From positions 1-32,929 of the forward strand of contig JACRKX010000043.1 of assembly GCA_016219715.1 (NCBI GenBank): a stretch of DNA of 32,929 nucleotides, in the 5' to 3' direction. Shown here in pieces: positions 21,312-31,001 of the stretch; positions within the stretch are counted from its first letter, which is position 1, and every line of letters starts with the position of its first letter. The notes under the pieces were generated by a model. The model saw nothing but the letters and a program-made list of their open reading frames with translations. It searched no databases and was not told the origin of the DNA. The DNA is from Actinomycetota bacterium. Lineage in GTDB: Bacteria > Actinomycetota > Thermoleophilia > Solirubrobacterales > JACPNS01. The position numbers and the translations under genes were made by a program.

Positions 21312-22727
21312 TCAGTGCCGTGCGCGGACCACGACGCGCGCGCCGCGCGCGGGGATCATCGTCACGTTGCGGTGCCGGGCGCGCTCTGGTTCGGGCCGGT
21401 CGGCCTCGATGTCGAGCCGTTTGACCATCGCGTCGAAGACCACGCGCTGTTCGGCCATCGCGAGAGATGCGCCCAGGCAGCGGCGTGTGCCGCCGCCGAA
21501 GGGGAACCACTCGTAGGTTCCGGGCTTGCGGCCGGCCCAGCGTCGCGGCTTGAAGGCGTAGGGATCGGGGTAGAGGTCCTCGCGGTGGTGCGTGAGCAGG
21601 ATGCTGGCGGACACGGGTGTGCCTGCCGGTACGCCGAAGTCGCCGATGCGCCAGGCCGACTGTACGCGGCGACCGACGATCGGCACGACCGGACGTGAGC
21701 GCATCGCCTCGTTGATCACGTACTCGATCTGGTCGGCGGCGTCTTCGCGACCGCCGCGGACCGACTCGTAGAGCTCGTCGTAGGCGTCGGGCGTGCGGGT
21801 CAGCCGCTCCCAGGCCCACGACAGCGAGTTGGCCGTAGTCTCGTGGCCCGCGAGCACGAGCGTGACGAGTTCGTCGCGCAGTTCACGGTCGGTCAGCGCT
21901 TCGCCGTCGTCGGCGCGCGAACGCAGCAACATCGAGAGGATGTCGTGCCGGTCGCCGGCGTCGTCGGCTCGGCGCCGGTCGGCGATCACTTCGTAGGTCG
22001 CCCGGTCGAGTATTGAGATCGCCAGCTTGGCGATTCCGACCGGCTCGCTGTGCCCGAGGTTCATCAGCTCCCCGACCTGGGCGATGGCCCAGTTGGACAT
22101 CGTGACGACCTGCTTGGTCGCTTGACGCAGCCGCCACTCGGGTGTGTCGTGCTTCGGACGCCCTTCGATCCCGAAGATTCCCGACATGATTACGTCGAGC
22201 GTGATCGCCTGCATCCGGGGGGCCAGCTGGAATGGCTCACCGACCGGCCAGCGCGCGATCTCGCGTTCGGCCGCCCGCTCGATCATCTGCGAGTAACGCG
22301 CGACGGCGTCGCCGTGGAAGGCCGGAAGCAGCAGCTTGCGCTGGCGCATGTGGCGCTCGCCCTGGGAGGTGAGCACCGAGTTCTCGCCGACGAACGGGCG
22401 CAGTGGCGACTCACCCGTCAGCGACGGAACCAGCTCGGGTGGGGCCGTGAAGAGGGACTTCACGTGGTCGGGGTGGCTGACGACGACCGGCCGGCCGGCG
22501 ATGACGCCGTTGAAACGGAAGACCTCGCCGAGTTCGCGCCTGGCGCGCGATACGAACTGCTCCTGGCGCATCGTGAAGCGCAGGACCTGGATGGCCCGCG
22601 GAAGCTGGATCATCGGCGGCTCGGCGAGCCCCGCGAGCTCGGCGGCATCGATTGGACCGGCTGGCGAGGGCGTGGTGGTGCCCCGGCCCTCCAGTGGCAA
22701 CTCGGTTGCTTCGAGCGTCTCAGCCAT
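21312..22727 (-). CDS. Cytochrome P450; start set at ATG 22727, not 23027
   Basis: Heme motif FPFGGGTRRCLGASLAM, I-helix AGHETTANSLSW, ExxR-like ESVRGG/EAMRSRPVVPIVGR region. The upstream part of the track ORF overlaps the TetR gene. Confidence 0.95.
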   Translation of the reverse strand: MAETLEATELPLEGRGTTTPSPAGPIDAAELAGLAEPPMIQLPRAIQVLRFTMRQEQFVSRARRELGEVFRFNGVIAGRPVVVSHPDHVKSLFTAPPELVPSLTGESPLRPFVGENSVLTSQGERHMRQRKLLLPAFHGDAVARYSQMIERAAEREIARWPVGEPFQLAPRMQAITLDVIMSGIFGIEGRPKHDTPEWRLRQATKQVVTMSNWAIAQVGELMNLGHSEPVGIAKLAISILDRATYEVIADRRRADDAGDRHDILSMLLRSRADDGEALTDRELRDELVTLVLAGHETTANSLSWAWERLTRTPDAYDELYESVRGGREDAADQIEYVINEAMRSRPVVPIVGRRVQSAWRIGDFGVPAGTPVSASILLTHHREDLYPDPYAFKPRRWAGRKPGTYEWFPFGGGTRRCLGASLAMAEQRVVFDAMVKRLDIEADRPEPERARHRNVTMIPARGARVVVRARH

Positions 22728-22737
22728 AAGATTGGAG

Positions 22738-22748
22738 TGTAGACTACA
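22738..22748. promoter_or_regulatory. Palindrome TGTAG-A-CTACA in the 36-bp divergent P450/tetR gap, candidate TetR operator
   Basis: Perfect 5-bp arms around a single A; no other comparable palindrome noticed in 22728-22763. Confidence 0.5.
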
Positions 22749-22763
22749 AAAGATGGACTCGCT

Positions 22764-23417
22764 ATGACGACGGTTACTCCTAACAAGCGCGGGCTCCGAT
22801 CTCGTGAGGCCGTGCTCGACGCGGCCGAACGGGTCATGGCCGAGCGCGGCTACGAGGCTGCGACGATCACCCGCATCGTCGAGCTCTCGGGAGTTCCGAT
22901 GAGTTCGGTGTATCACTACTTCCAGTCGAAGGACGGCGTCCTGCTCGCGGTGCTGGAGCGCGGTGCGGCGCGGTTCATCGCTTCGCTCGACCTGCCGGCC
23001 GAACCGCTCGGCGATCCTTACGAGCACGCGTCGGCGATGTCGGCGAGGCTTGCGTCGGCCCTCGCGGACAATCCATGGTTCCTACGTCTGCTGATCGTCC
23101 TTGCTGTCCAGCCTCGTGGCGAGCGCGACCCCGAGGCAGACGCAACAATCGAGCGAGCGCGCGTGGCCGCCCTGAGCGCGATCCGCGAGCAGATCGCCGT
23201 GGCGGCGGGCATCGATGCCGAGGCTCCCGCCGCCAGACAGCTCGCGCTGTTCGCCCTGGCGATCTTCGACGGCGCATTCATCGCGTCTCAGCCCGATTCT
23301 CCTGACGCGCTGGCGGCCGTCCTCGATCTGCTGCCTGACGCGATGCTGGCCGCCGCGGCAAGACTGCTCGATGGCGTCTCCGGCGCCGCCGTCAGTCCAG
23401 CAGGGCGATCGTCTTGA
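22764..23417 (+). CDS. TetR/AcrR family transcriptional regulator
   Basis: N-terminal HTH SREAVLDAAERVMAERGYEAATITRIVELSGVPMSSVYHYFQSKDGVLLAVL. Confidence 0.93.
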   Translation: MTTVTPNKRGLRSREAVLDAAERVMAERGYEAATITRIVELSGVPMSSVYHYFQSKDGVLLAVLERGAARFIASLDLPAEPLGDPYEHASAMSARLASALADNPWFLRLLIVLAVQPRGERDPEADATIERARVAALSAIREQIAVAAGIDAEAPAARQLALFALAIFDGAFIASQPDSPDALAAVLDLLPDAMLAAAARLLDGVSGAAVSPAGRSS

Positions 23418-24720
23418 CGATGCGGTCCTGAGCGGTGCGAGCGCTGGGCGGCCAGACCCTGTTGTTGAGGATCGAAAAGGCGATCAAGTGGTCGGCGGCG
23501 GTGGTGCAGTAGCCCGAAAGGGCCGAGACGTTGCTGAGCGTGCCGGTCTTTGCCCGGCAGCGCTTCGAGGCCTGCGTGCCGCGCATGCGGTTGTGTAGCG
23601 TGCCGTCGACGCCCGGGATCGGCAGCGAGCGGTCGAAGGGCGTGAAGAACGGGGTGGTGCTTGCGCCGCGCAACAGGTCCACGACCTCTCGCGGCGCGGC
23701 GCGGTCGCTGCGCGAGAGACCTGAGCCGTCTCCCAGCGAGACGCGTGAGCCGAATTTGGATGCCGCCCTGCGGGCAGCCTCGGCACCGGCGCGGGTGGTT
23801 GCGGGATCGCCCTCGGTCAGGATCGGGTCGCCGTCGGCCGCCGCCTCGGCGCCTGCGCCGCCGGTGGTCTCGCCTGCGCCTCCGCGAACGACCTCGGCGG
23901 GCATCGCCAGGCCTTTCACCAGCATCTCGGCGAGGTAGTTGTTGGAGGGCTTGTTCATCTGTCGCGAAAGCTGCGACATCGGCAGCGATTCGACGTAGGC
24001 GACAGGGCGCGCGCCGGCGGGCGTGGCGCGCACTCCCGTGCTGCCCTTCACGACTACGCCGGCCTTGCGCAGTGCCGTGCGCATGCGCTGGGCCGCGTAA
24101 CGCGGCGGGTCGCTCTGGTACCTGCCGCCGGCGAATCCCTTGTTGAAGATCAGCGCGCCGAGCTGGCCACCGATGTCACCGCTGCGACGGAAGCCATAGG
24201 TGGCGGTGCCGCGGTAACGGTCCCACGCGGTCTCGTCGCCGTAAACGCGACCGGTGATCGTGGTGATCCCGACCAGGCGCGCGAGCAGCGCGATCTGCTC
24301 GGCGGTCGCGCCTGAGCCGAAGTGCTTCCTCACGTAGTCGGTGCTGCCGAACAGCGGATCTCCGCCACCGCGCAGGTAGACGTTTCCGACCAGTTCGCCA
24401 CCTACGGTCGTGCCGTCGGTCCACAGCGCCGTGATGAAGCGCTCGTCGGCCCCATAGCGGTCGAGCGCCGCGGCGGCGGTGAACAGCTTGGTGTTCGAGG
24501 CGAGGATGCGTCTGACGGTGCCGCGCCTGTTGAGCAGCGGCTTAGACGCCGTTACGTCGTAGACGTACGCTCCAGACGCGCCGGGCAGCCCGCGGGCCGA
24601 TCGCTTTAGATCGGCCACGGAGGCCGCGTGGGCGGGGATTACAACCGTCAGCACGGCAAGCGCCGCGATCAGACAGGCTACGGCGGCGGCGCGCAGGGCG
24701 GGTGAGACACGAGAAATCAT
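23392..24720 (-). CDS. dacB: D-alanyl-D-alanine carboxypeptidase/endopeptidase (PBP4/DacB, S13-type)
   Basis: SxxK ILASNTKLFTAAAALDRYG, SxN motif PSNNYLAEMLVKG, KTG motif AKTGTLSNVSALSGY; signal peptide. Converges on tetR with a 26-bp overlap. Confidence 0.9.
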   Translation of the reverse strand: MISRVSPALRAAAVACLIAALAVLTVVIPAHAASVADLKRSARGLPGASGAYVYDVTASKPLLNRRGTVRRILASNTKLFTAAAALDRYGADERFITALWTDGTTVGGELVGNVYLRGGGDPLFGSTDYVRKHFGSGATAEQIALLARLVGITTITGRVYGDETAWDRYRGTATYGFRRSGDIGGQLGALIFNKGFAGGRYQSDPPRYAAQRMRTALRKAGVVVKGSTGVRATPAGARPVAYVESLPMSQLSRQMNKPSNNYLAEMLVKGLAMPAEVVRGGAGETTGGAGAEAAADGDPILTEGDPATTRAGAEAARRAASKFGSRVSLGDGSGLSRSDRAAPREVVDLLRGASTTPFFTPFDRSLPIPGVDGTLHNRMRGTQASKRCRAKTGTLSNVSALSGYCTTAADHLIAFSILNNRVWPPSARTAQDRIVKTIALLD

Positions 24721-24779
24721 TGGTCAGATGATTAACCCCTTTCCCGCCCCAACGTAGCGGTCCTGCCTGCCGCGTGGCG

Positions 24780-26621
24780 TTAAGAAGCGTCTTCGGCGTA
24801 CATGCTCTCGAAGACGTCAGCGTACTTGTCGTAGACCACGCTGCGCTTGACCTTCAGCGTTGGCGTCAGCTCGCCGGTCGGCTGTGTGAGATCGTGGTCG
24901 AGGATGCGGAACTTCTTGACCTGCTCGACCGGGGCGAACTGCGAGTTGACCTCGGTGATCACCCCTTGAATCAGCTCGCGAACCTTCGGGTCTTCGGCCA
25001 TCGCGGCGTTGTCGGGCTCGATACCAAGCTGATCGCCCAGCGCCGGCAGTTCGTCGGGGTCGAGCGTGATCAGAGCCACCGGGTAGGGCTTGCGGTCAGC
25101 AAACATCACGGCCTGCGACACCCAGCGGTTCTGCTTCATCGCGTTCTCGAAGTTGGCCGGCGTGAGGTTCTTGCCGCCCGCCGTGATGATGATGTCCTTC
25201 TTGCGACCGGTGATGTAGACGAAGCCGTCCTCGTCGATCTCGGCGATGTCGCCGGTGTGCAGCCAGCCGTCGGGATCGAGTGTCTCGGCCGTCTCGTTTG
25301 AGTTCTTGTAGTAACCCTGGAAGATGTTCGCGCCCTTGATCAGCAGTTCGCCGTCTTCGGCGATGCGGCAGGTCACGCCCGGCACGGGCTTCCCGACCGA
25401 GCCGAAGCGGAACTCGTTACGCGTGTTGGCGGTCGACAGCGTTGCCGTTTCGGTCATGCCGTAACCCTCGTAGACCGGTACGCCGCAGGCGTAGAAGAAC
25501 TCGAGGATCTCCCTGGCGATCGGCGCGGCGCCGGTCACCGCGCGCTTGACGTTGCCGCCGAACAGGTTCTGGACCAGCGAGTAGACCGGTTCCTGGGCCG
25601 CCTCAAACGCTGCCATCAGCTCCGCCGGAACCTCTTCGCCGGCGTTCTGCATCAGACGAACTTTCAGCCCGACCTCGACGGCCTTGTCGAACATCGCCTG
25701 CTCTTCGGGGGTCTTCGACGCCTTGACCGTGTTGGCCAGCACGTAGAGCTTCTCGAAGATGCGCGGCACGCTCGGGAAGTTGGCGGGCTTGGTCTCCATC
25801 AGGTTGGGCACGATCTTCGCCGCATCGCGCTCCCAGTAGATGATCGTGCCGCCGATGTCGACGCTGGTGAACTGCACGAGCAGCGCGAAGCTGTGTGCCA
25901 GCGGCAGGAACAGGAACGAGGTCTCGCCGGGCTCGAGCACGCCGGCCGCCTCGGCCATGTGGGTGGTGTTTAGGTAGTTCTCGTGCGTGATCATGCAGCC
26001 CTTTGGCGGCCCGGTCGTACCGGAGGTGTAGATGATCGTGCAGAGATCGCCGGGCTGCACCGAGGCCACGCGGTCCTCGAACTCCGCGTCGGGGATGGCT
26101 TCGCCCTGCTGCTTGAGTTCGGTGAGCGTGATCGCTTCGCCGAGATCGTCGACGTCGGGATCCATGATCACAACGAGCTCCAGGTGCGTGAGGTTGCCGC
26201 GAACCTGCTTGATCTTGTCGAGCTGCTCGCCGTTCTCGAGAAACAGCACCTTGGCCTCGGAGTGCTCGAGCACGTACTCGCACTCGACCGGAGAGTTCGT
26301 CTGGTAAATCGGGGCGACACAAGCGCCGGCGCACAGCGCTGCGAAGTCGGCGTGCGTCCACTCGGCGCGGGTGTTGGCGAGGATCGCGACCTTGTCGCCG
26401 AGCGATACGCCGTTGGCCATCAATCCCTTGCCGATCGCCTTGACGATCTCACCGAGCTCGGAGTAGCTGATTTCGCGCCACTCTTCGCCCTCCTTCACTC
26501 GCTGGGCGATGCCCTCGGCGTACTTGGCCGTGGCCAGCGTGAGCATGTCGGCGACCGTTGTGGAGTTGGTCGATTGATCGACGACCGGCGCCGCTGGAGA
26601 GGCGTAAAGATCGATTCCCAT
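24780..26621 (-). CDS. AMP-dependent synthetase, long-chain fatty acid-CoA ligase-like
   Basis: [75 protein letters not shown]. Confidence 0.95.
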   Translation of the reverse strand: MGIDLYASPAAPVVDQSTNSTTVADMLTLATAKYAEGIAQRVKEGEEWREISYSELGEIVKAIGKGLMANGVSLGDKVAILANTRAEWTHADFAALCAGACVAPIYQTNSPVECEYVLEHSEAKVLFLENGEQLDKIKQVRGNLTHLELVVIMDPDVDDLGEAITLTELKQQGEAIPDAEFEDRVASVQPGDLCTIIYTSGTTGPPKGCMITHENYLNTTHMAEAAGVLEPGETSFLFLPLAHSFALLVQFTSVDIGGTIIYWERDAAKIVPNLMETKPANFPSVPRIFEKLYVLANTVKASKTPEEQAMFDKAVEVGLKVRLMQNAGEEVPAELMAAFEAAQEPVYSLVQNLFGGNVKRAVTGAAPIAREILEFFYACGVPVYEGYGMTETATLSTANTRNEFRFGSVGKPVPGVTCRIAEDGELLIKGANIFQGYYKNSNETAETLDPDGWLHTGDIAEIDEDGFVYITGRKKDIIITAGGKNLTPANFENAMKQNRWVSQAVMFADRKPYPVALITLDPDELPALGDQLGIEPDNAAMAEDPKVRELIQGVITEVNSQFAPVEQVKKFRILDHDLTQPTGELTPTLKVKRSVVYDKYADVFESMYAEDAS

Positions 26622-26634
26622 AACGTCTCGTTCC

Positions 26635-26665
26635 CAAATCCGTTTCTTCCGCCGCGGCGGATTTG
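26635..26665. promoter_or_regulatory. Inverted repeat CAAATCCG-N15-CGGATTTG with nested palindrome TCCGCCGCGGCGGA, upstream of the acyl-CoA ligase
   Basis: 8-bp perfect arms at 26635-26642 and 26658-26665; nested 14-bp palindrome at 26648-26661; 13 nt lie between it and the minus-strand ATG (26621). Confidence 0.45.
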
Positions 26666-26752
26666 CGTTTGGAAGCCCGCAGCCTCCTCGGTTGGGGCTA
26701 GCTTAAACGAGCCGGCACGGATTCCGCGCGGCCACTGGACGTGTCTGGACGG

Positions 26753-28729
26753 CTACCAGTAGACGCCGCGCATGACGTGCGCGAAAGCGATCGCCTCGGG
26801 GGTGATCTCGCGCTTGCCGTCGGCCCCACGCGCGGCGGTGCTGTCGGGGAAGAGCTTGTACGCGGTGCCGAGGATCATGTCGGCGACGCTTGGCGCGACC
26901 GCGTGGATCACCTCGCCCGTGGCGCCCAGCGGCGTGCTTACGCGGCGCGGCGTGCCGATCATGCCCTTGATCACGAGATCGCTGGCCTCGCGCGGCGTAA
27001 TCATCGGGAAGGCCTTGTAGATCGTGGTCGGCGCTGTCATCGGCGTCTTGACCAGCGGCATGTAGACGGTGGTCAGGTGTACGCCGTCGCCGATCACCTC
27101 GGGCTGGATGCAGCGCGAGAACGAGTCGAGCGCGGCCTTGCTGGCGACGTAGGCCGAGAAGCGCGGCGGGTAGGCCTGCGCGCCGATCGACGAGACGTTG
27201 ATGATGCGGCCGTACTTGCGCTCGCGCATTCCCGGAAGCACGCCGAGGATCATCTTCAGTGCGCCGAAGTAGTTCAGCTGCATCGTGCGCTCGAAGTCGT
27301 GGAAGCGGTCGTAGGAGGCCGCCACCGAGCGACGGATCGAGCGGCCGGCGTTGTTGACGAGGATGTCGACCTGGCCGTGCTTCTCGATGATGTCGTTGAT
27401 TACCCGCTCGCAATCGTCGATGTCGGACAGGTCGGCGGGGAAGACGTCGGCTTGTCCACCGGCGTCGATGATCTCGTCGCGCATCTGCTCGAGCTTTGAG
27501 CGAGTGCGCGACACCAGCATCACGTGGCCGCCGGCACGCGCGACGCGGTGGGCCACGACCTCGCCGATTCCGCTGGAGGCGCCGGTGATCACCACGATCC
27601 GGCCGCGCACCGCACGCCGCAGCTTGCGGCGTGCGGTCGCGTCGACGTTGAAGTTGCGCTCCCAGTAGTCCCACAGGGTCTTCGCGTAGCGCTCGAGCGG
27701 CGGCACGTGCAGGCCGCTGCCTTCGAGCTCGGCGAAGGTCTCGCCGCACTCGAAGCGTGTTGGGTTGTCGAGGTAGCTGACGAGCTGACGCGGCAGGCCG
27801 AGGCGTCCGAGCACTTCGTTGGTGGCCAGCTTCGTAGGCGGCGTCGCGTCAGAGAGCTGCAGCAGCATGCGAGGTAGCGACTGCACGACTGGGTTGGCGG
27901 TGCGCAGAGAGAAGGTCGGGCCGCCGCCGGCGCGGCCGAAGATCGAGAGTGCTTCGCCGAGCGTGGGCGGATACGGGTCGACGAGGTGGAAGGCACGGCC
28001 GTCGAGGCCCGGCTTGTGCGCGAGATGGTCGATTGCCCCCGCCACGAAGTCGACCGGCACCATGTTGATGCGACCGCCGACGATGCCGGCGGTCGGCAGC
28101 CATGCCGGCAGCACCTTCTTGGCTTGCTTGAGCAGGTTGAAGATCAGGTACGGACCGTCGATCTTGTCGATCGCCCCTGACTGGGAATCGCCGACGACGA
28201 TCCCGGGCCGGTACACGCGCCATGGGCCGTTGCACTCTTCGCGGACGACCTGCTCGGCTTCGAACTTGGTGCGGTCGTAGGGAAACTCGAGCTTCTGGCC
28301 GGCGTCGAACATGTCCTCGCGGAAGACGCCGTTGTAGCGGCCGGCGACGGCGATCGAGCTGATGTGGTGGAAGGTGGCGTGGTCGAGCTGGTTGCAGAGC
28401 TTCACCGCGTTGATCGTGCCGCCGACGTTGTTCTCTCGGTTGGCCTCGTCGCCAGCGGTGAGGTCGTAGATCGCGCCGAGATGGATGAAGTGGTCGACGT
28501 CGTCGATCTTCTCGCGCTCGGCGGAGCTCAGGCCGAGGTTGGGCTCGGTGAGGTCGCCGGTCAGCACGACGATCCGGTTCTTCGGGGCGCCGATTCGCTC
28601 GATGATCGCGTCCATGCGCTCGCGCGACTTCGGTCGCACCAGCACGTAGATCGTTCCCTTGCGATCGAGCAGGCGCTGGAGAACGTAACGACCGATGAAT
28701 CCGGTGCCGCCGGTGACGAAATAGCTCAA
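26753..28729 (-). CDS. Two-domain SDR protein: N-terminal extended SDR/thioester-reductase-like plus C-terminal classical SDR (fatty acyl-CoA reductase-like)
   Basis: N-term MSYFVTGGTGFIGRYVLQRLL, YDRTKFEAEQ; C-term VVITGASSGIGEVVAHRVARAGG, NNAGRS, SAYVASKAALDSFS. Confidence 0.9.
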   Translation of the reverse strand: MSYFVTGGTGFIGRYVLQRLLDRKGTIYVLVRPKSRERMDAIIERIGAPKNRIVVLTGDLTEPNLGLSSAEREKIDDVDHFIHLGAIYDLTAGDEANRENNVGGTINAVKLCNQLDHATFHHISSIAVAGRYNGVFREDMFDAGQKLEFPYDRTKFEAEQVVREECNGPWRVYRPGIVVGDSQSGAIDKIDGPYLIFNLLKQAKKVLPAWLPTAGIVGGRINMVPVDFVAGAIDHLAHKPGLDGRAFHLVDPYPPTLGEALSIFGRAGGGPTFSLRTANPVVQSLPRMLLQLSDATPPTKLATNEVLGRLGLPRQLVSYLDNPTRFECGETFAELEGSGLHVPPLERYAKTLWDYWERNFNVDATARRKLRRAVRGRIVVITGASSGIGEVVAHRVARAGGHVMLVSRTRSKLEQMRDEIIDAGGQADVFPADLSDIDDCERVINDIIEKHGQVDILVNNAGRSIRRSVAASYDRFHDFERTMQLNYFGALKMILGVLPGMRERKYGRIINVSSIGAQAYPPRFSAYVASKAALDSFSRCIQPEVIGDGVHLTTVYMPLVKTPMTAPTTIYKAFPMITPREASDLVIKGMIGTPRRVSTPLGATGEVIHAVAPSVADMILGTAYKLFPDSTAARGADGKREITPEAIAFAHVMRGVYW

Positions 28730-28811
28730 AGGACTTCCTTCCGTGCGCGATGGGGGTGCGGAATCAGCCGCTTGCCGGCAATGATAATCGCCGCACCCGG
28801 TCTTGCGGGTC

Positions 28812-29603
28812 TCAGACGGGATTTGGCAAGTCGACGAACTCGTGCGTGACGCCGAACCGCTCGGCGATCAGCTCGCCGATGCGGCGCACGCCGAAGGTTT
28901 CGGTGGCGTAGTGGCCGGCGGCTAGAAAGTGGATGCCGGCCTCGGCGCTCTCGGCCATCACGCGTTCGGCGGGTTCGCCGGTGATGAAGGCGTCGAGCCC
29001 CGCGCCGATCGCCTCGCCGAGGTGTCCGGCGGCGGCTCCGCTGATCACTCCGATGCGTTCGATCGCGTCGGGTCCGTTGGCGAAGACCAGCGGATCGCGG
29101 CCGGTGGCGCGCGTTACCCGCGCGGTCAGCTCGGCGACGTCGAATGGCTCGGCGGCGCGACCGGTCCAGCCGATCGCGTTGCCGCGATGGTCGCCGAAGC
29201 TGCCGTCGAGCTTCAGGCCGAGCGCTTCGCAGAGCAGCGCGTTGTTGCCAATCTCGCCGTGCGCGTCGAGTGGCAGGTGGTAGGCGGCGAGGTTGATGCC
29301 CTCACCCAGCAGCAGCTTCAGCCGGCGCGCCTGTGGCTCGCTGAGCGCTTCGGGGTTGCCGTTCCAGAAGATTCCGTGGTGAGCGATCACCATGTCGGCG
29401 CCGAGTTCGGCGGCGGCCTCGAACAGCTCGAGTGTGGCGCTGACTCCGGTGACGACCTTCGCGATCTCTTTGCGGCCGGGCACCTGTAGCCCGTTGGGGC
29501 AGTAGTCGGCGAAGTCGCCGGGCCGCAACAGTTCTTCGAGATAGTCGAGAATCGCGTCGCGATCCGCCGTGGCTTGGGCCGTCCGCTCGCTCATCGCGCC
29601 CAC
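28812..29603 (-). CDS. Nif3-like dinuclear metal-center protein (YbgI/NIF3 family); start may be 29594 (MSERTA)
   Basis: DYCPNGLQVPGRKEIAKVVTGVSATLELFEAAAELGADMVIAHHGIFW, AYHLPLDAH, AAGHYATETFG. Confidence 0.9.
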   Translation of the reverse strand: MGAMSERTAQATADRDAILDYLEELLRPGDFADYCPNGLQVPGRKEIAKVVTGVSATLELFEAAAELGADMVIAHHGIFWNGNPEALSEPQARRLKLLLGEGINLAAYHLPLDAHGEIGNNALLCEALGLKLDGSFGDHRGNAIGWTGRAAEPFDVAELTARVTRATGRDPLVFANGPDAIERIGVISGAAAGHLGEAIGAGLDAFITGEPAERVMAESAEAGIHFLAAGHYATETFGVRRIGELIAERFGVTHEFVDLPNPV

Positions 29604-29637
29604 TCTACGCGACCGCGCTCCGGTAATCTCGGCTCAG

Positions 29638-29940
29638 ATGGCGAGCAAGAAGCAGGTCCGCACACCGGCCGCAAGGTCGCGCACGAAGGCAAAAGCCGAC
29701 TACGGCGTCGATTACGCCAGCTTCGCCGAGTCGATGATGGACACCAGCCTCTACGGCGTCGGCGCCTATTTCTGCGATCAGCACCCCGACCTCGTCGAGA
29801 GCGTGATCCGCGAGAGCGACCTGATCGAGCAGCTCGGCCTGCAGGCCTACGCCGCAGCCAACAAGCTGTCGTTCGAAGAGTGTCTGCAGACGCTCATCAC
29901 GGGGCTTGCCGTGCGGTACTACAACGCGATCGTCGGCTAG
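29638..29940 (+). CDS. Small conserved-looking protein of unknown function, 100 aa; start set at ATG 29638
   Basis: MASKKQVRTPAARSRTKAKADYGVDYASFAESMMDTSLYGVGAYFCDQHPDLVESVIRESDLIEQLGLQAYAAANKLSFEECLQTLITGLAVRYYNAIVG; same strand and closely upstream of the dehydrogenase. Confidence 0.65.
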   Translation: MASKKQVRTPAARSRTKAKADYGVDYASFAESMMDTSLYGVGAYFCDQHPDLVESVIRESDLIEQLGLQAYAAANKLSFEECLQTLITGLAVRYYNAIVG

Positions 29941-29954
29941 GTTGCGCTTCAGCG

Positions 29955-31001
29955 ATGCTCGCCGTAACGTCACACGGATTGAAGGACATGCGCGTCGAGG
30001 ACGTGCCGCGGCCCGGCCTCGAGCAGTCGACCGACGCGATCGTGCGCGTCACCACCGCGGCGCTGTGCGGCTCGGACATGCACATCTACCACGGCAAGGT
30101 TCCCGCCGTCCCCGACGGTTGGGTGGTCGGTCACGAGTTTTGCGGCGTAGTCGAGGATGTGGGCGACGCCGTCACCGGCATCAAGCCCGGTGACCGTGTG
30201 GTGGCGGCCATGTACACGGCCTGTGGCCACTGCGCCGCTTGCGTAGCCGGCGACCACCGCCGTTGCAAGAGCTTTGCGATGTTCGGTTTCGGCGAGGCGT
30301 GGGGCGGGCTGCAGGGCGGTCAGGCCGAGTACGTTCGCGTGCCGCTAGCGGACATGACTCTGCGTGCGATCCCCGAGGGATTGAGCGACGAGTCGACGAT
30401 CTTCACCGGCGACATCCTTGCCACGGCCTTCACGGCGCTGCGCCAGGCGGCCGTGCGCGAAGGCGACTTCATCGCGATCGTCGGTGCCGGCCCGGTCGGC
30501 CAGCTGATCGCTATGTGCGCGCCGCTATTCGGCGTCGCGCGCGCCTTCATCATCGACATCGTGCCCGAACGGCTCGCCGAGGGCGCGGCCCTGGGTGCGG
30601 TGCCGATCGACTCGCGAACAGAGAGCCCGCGCAAGATCATCAAAGAGCAGACCGGGGGCGAGATGTGCGACGCCGTGTTCGAGGCCGTCGGCAACGCTCC
30701 GGCGCTTCAGACGGCGTTCAGCCTGCCGCGCCCCAACGGCGTGGTTGCGCTCGTTGGCATGCCTCTGGGCGAGGACTTCCCGCTCTCGGCCGGCGACGCC
30801 TGGCTGCGCAACACGAAGATCGTCCCGGTGCTCGGGGCGCCGTTCGCGCACCGCGACGAGCTGCTGCGGCTGATCGCGGCAGGCAAGATCGACGCCGCCG
30901 GAATCATCACCGACCGCATTCCGCTGGCCGGCGCCACTGAGGCCTACCGCGCCTTCGACGACAAAGAAGTGCAGAAGGTCGTCTTCGAGGTGTCGAAGTG
31001 A
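29955..31001 (+). CDS. Zinc-dependent alcohol dehydrogenase (MDR superfamily)
   Basis: ALCGSDMHIYHG, GHEFCGVVEDVGDAVTGIKPGDRV, CGHCAACVAGDHRRCKS structural-Zn cysteines, VGAGPVGQL. Start ATG 29955 (the track ORF start is spurious). Confidence 0.93.
   Translation: MLAVTSHGLKDMRVEDVPRPGLEQSTDAIVRVTTAALCGSDMHIYHGKVPAVPDGWVVGHEFCGVVEDVGDAVTGIKPGDRVVAAMYTACGHCAACVAGDHRRCKSFAMFGFGEAWGGLQGGQAEYVRVPLADMTLRAIPEGLSDESTIFTGDILATAFTALRQAAVREGDFIAIVGAGPVGQLIAMCAPLFGVARAFIIDIVPERLAEGAALGAVPIDSRTESPRKIIKEQTGGEMCDAVFEAVGNAPALQTAFSLPRPNGVVALVGMPLGEDFPLSAGDAWLRNTKIVPVLGAPFAHRDELLRLIAAGKIDAAGIITDRIPLAGATEAYRAFDDKEVQKVVFEVSK

Noticed and set aside
22728-23027. Extra 100-aa N-terminus of the P450 ORF
   Set aside because: Antisense to the TetR HTH region; the MAETLEATELPLEG start at 22727 is more plausible.
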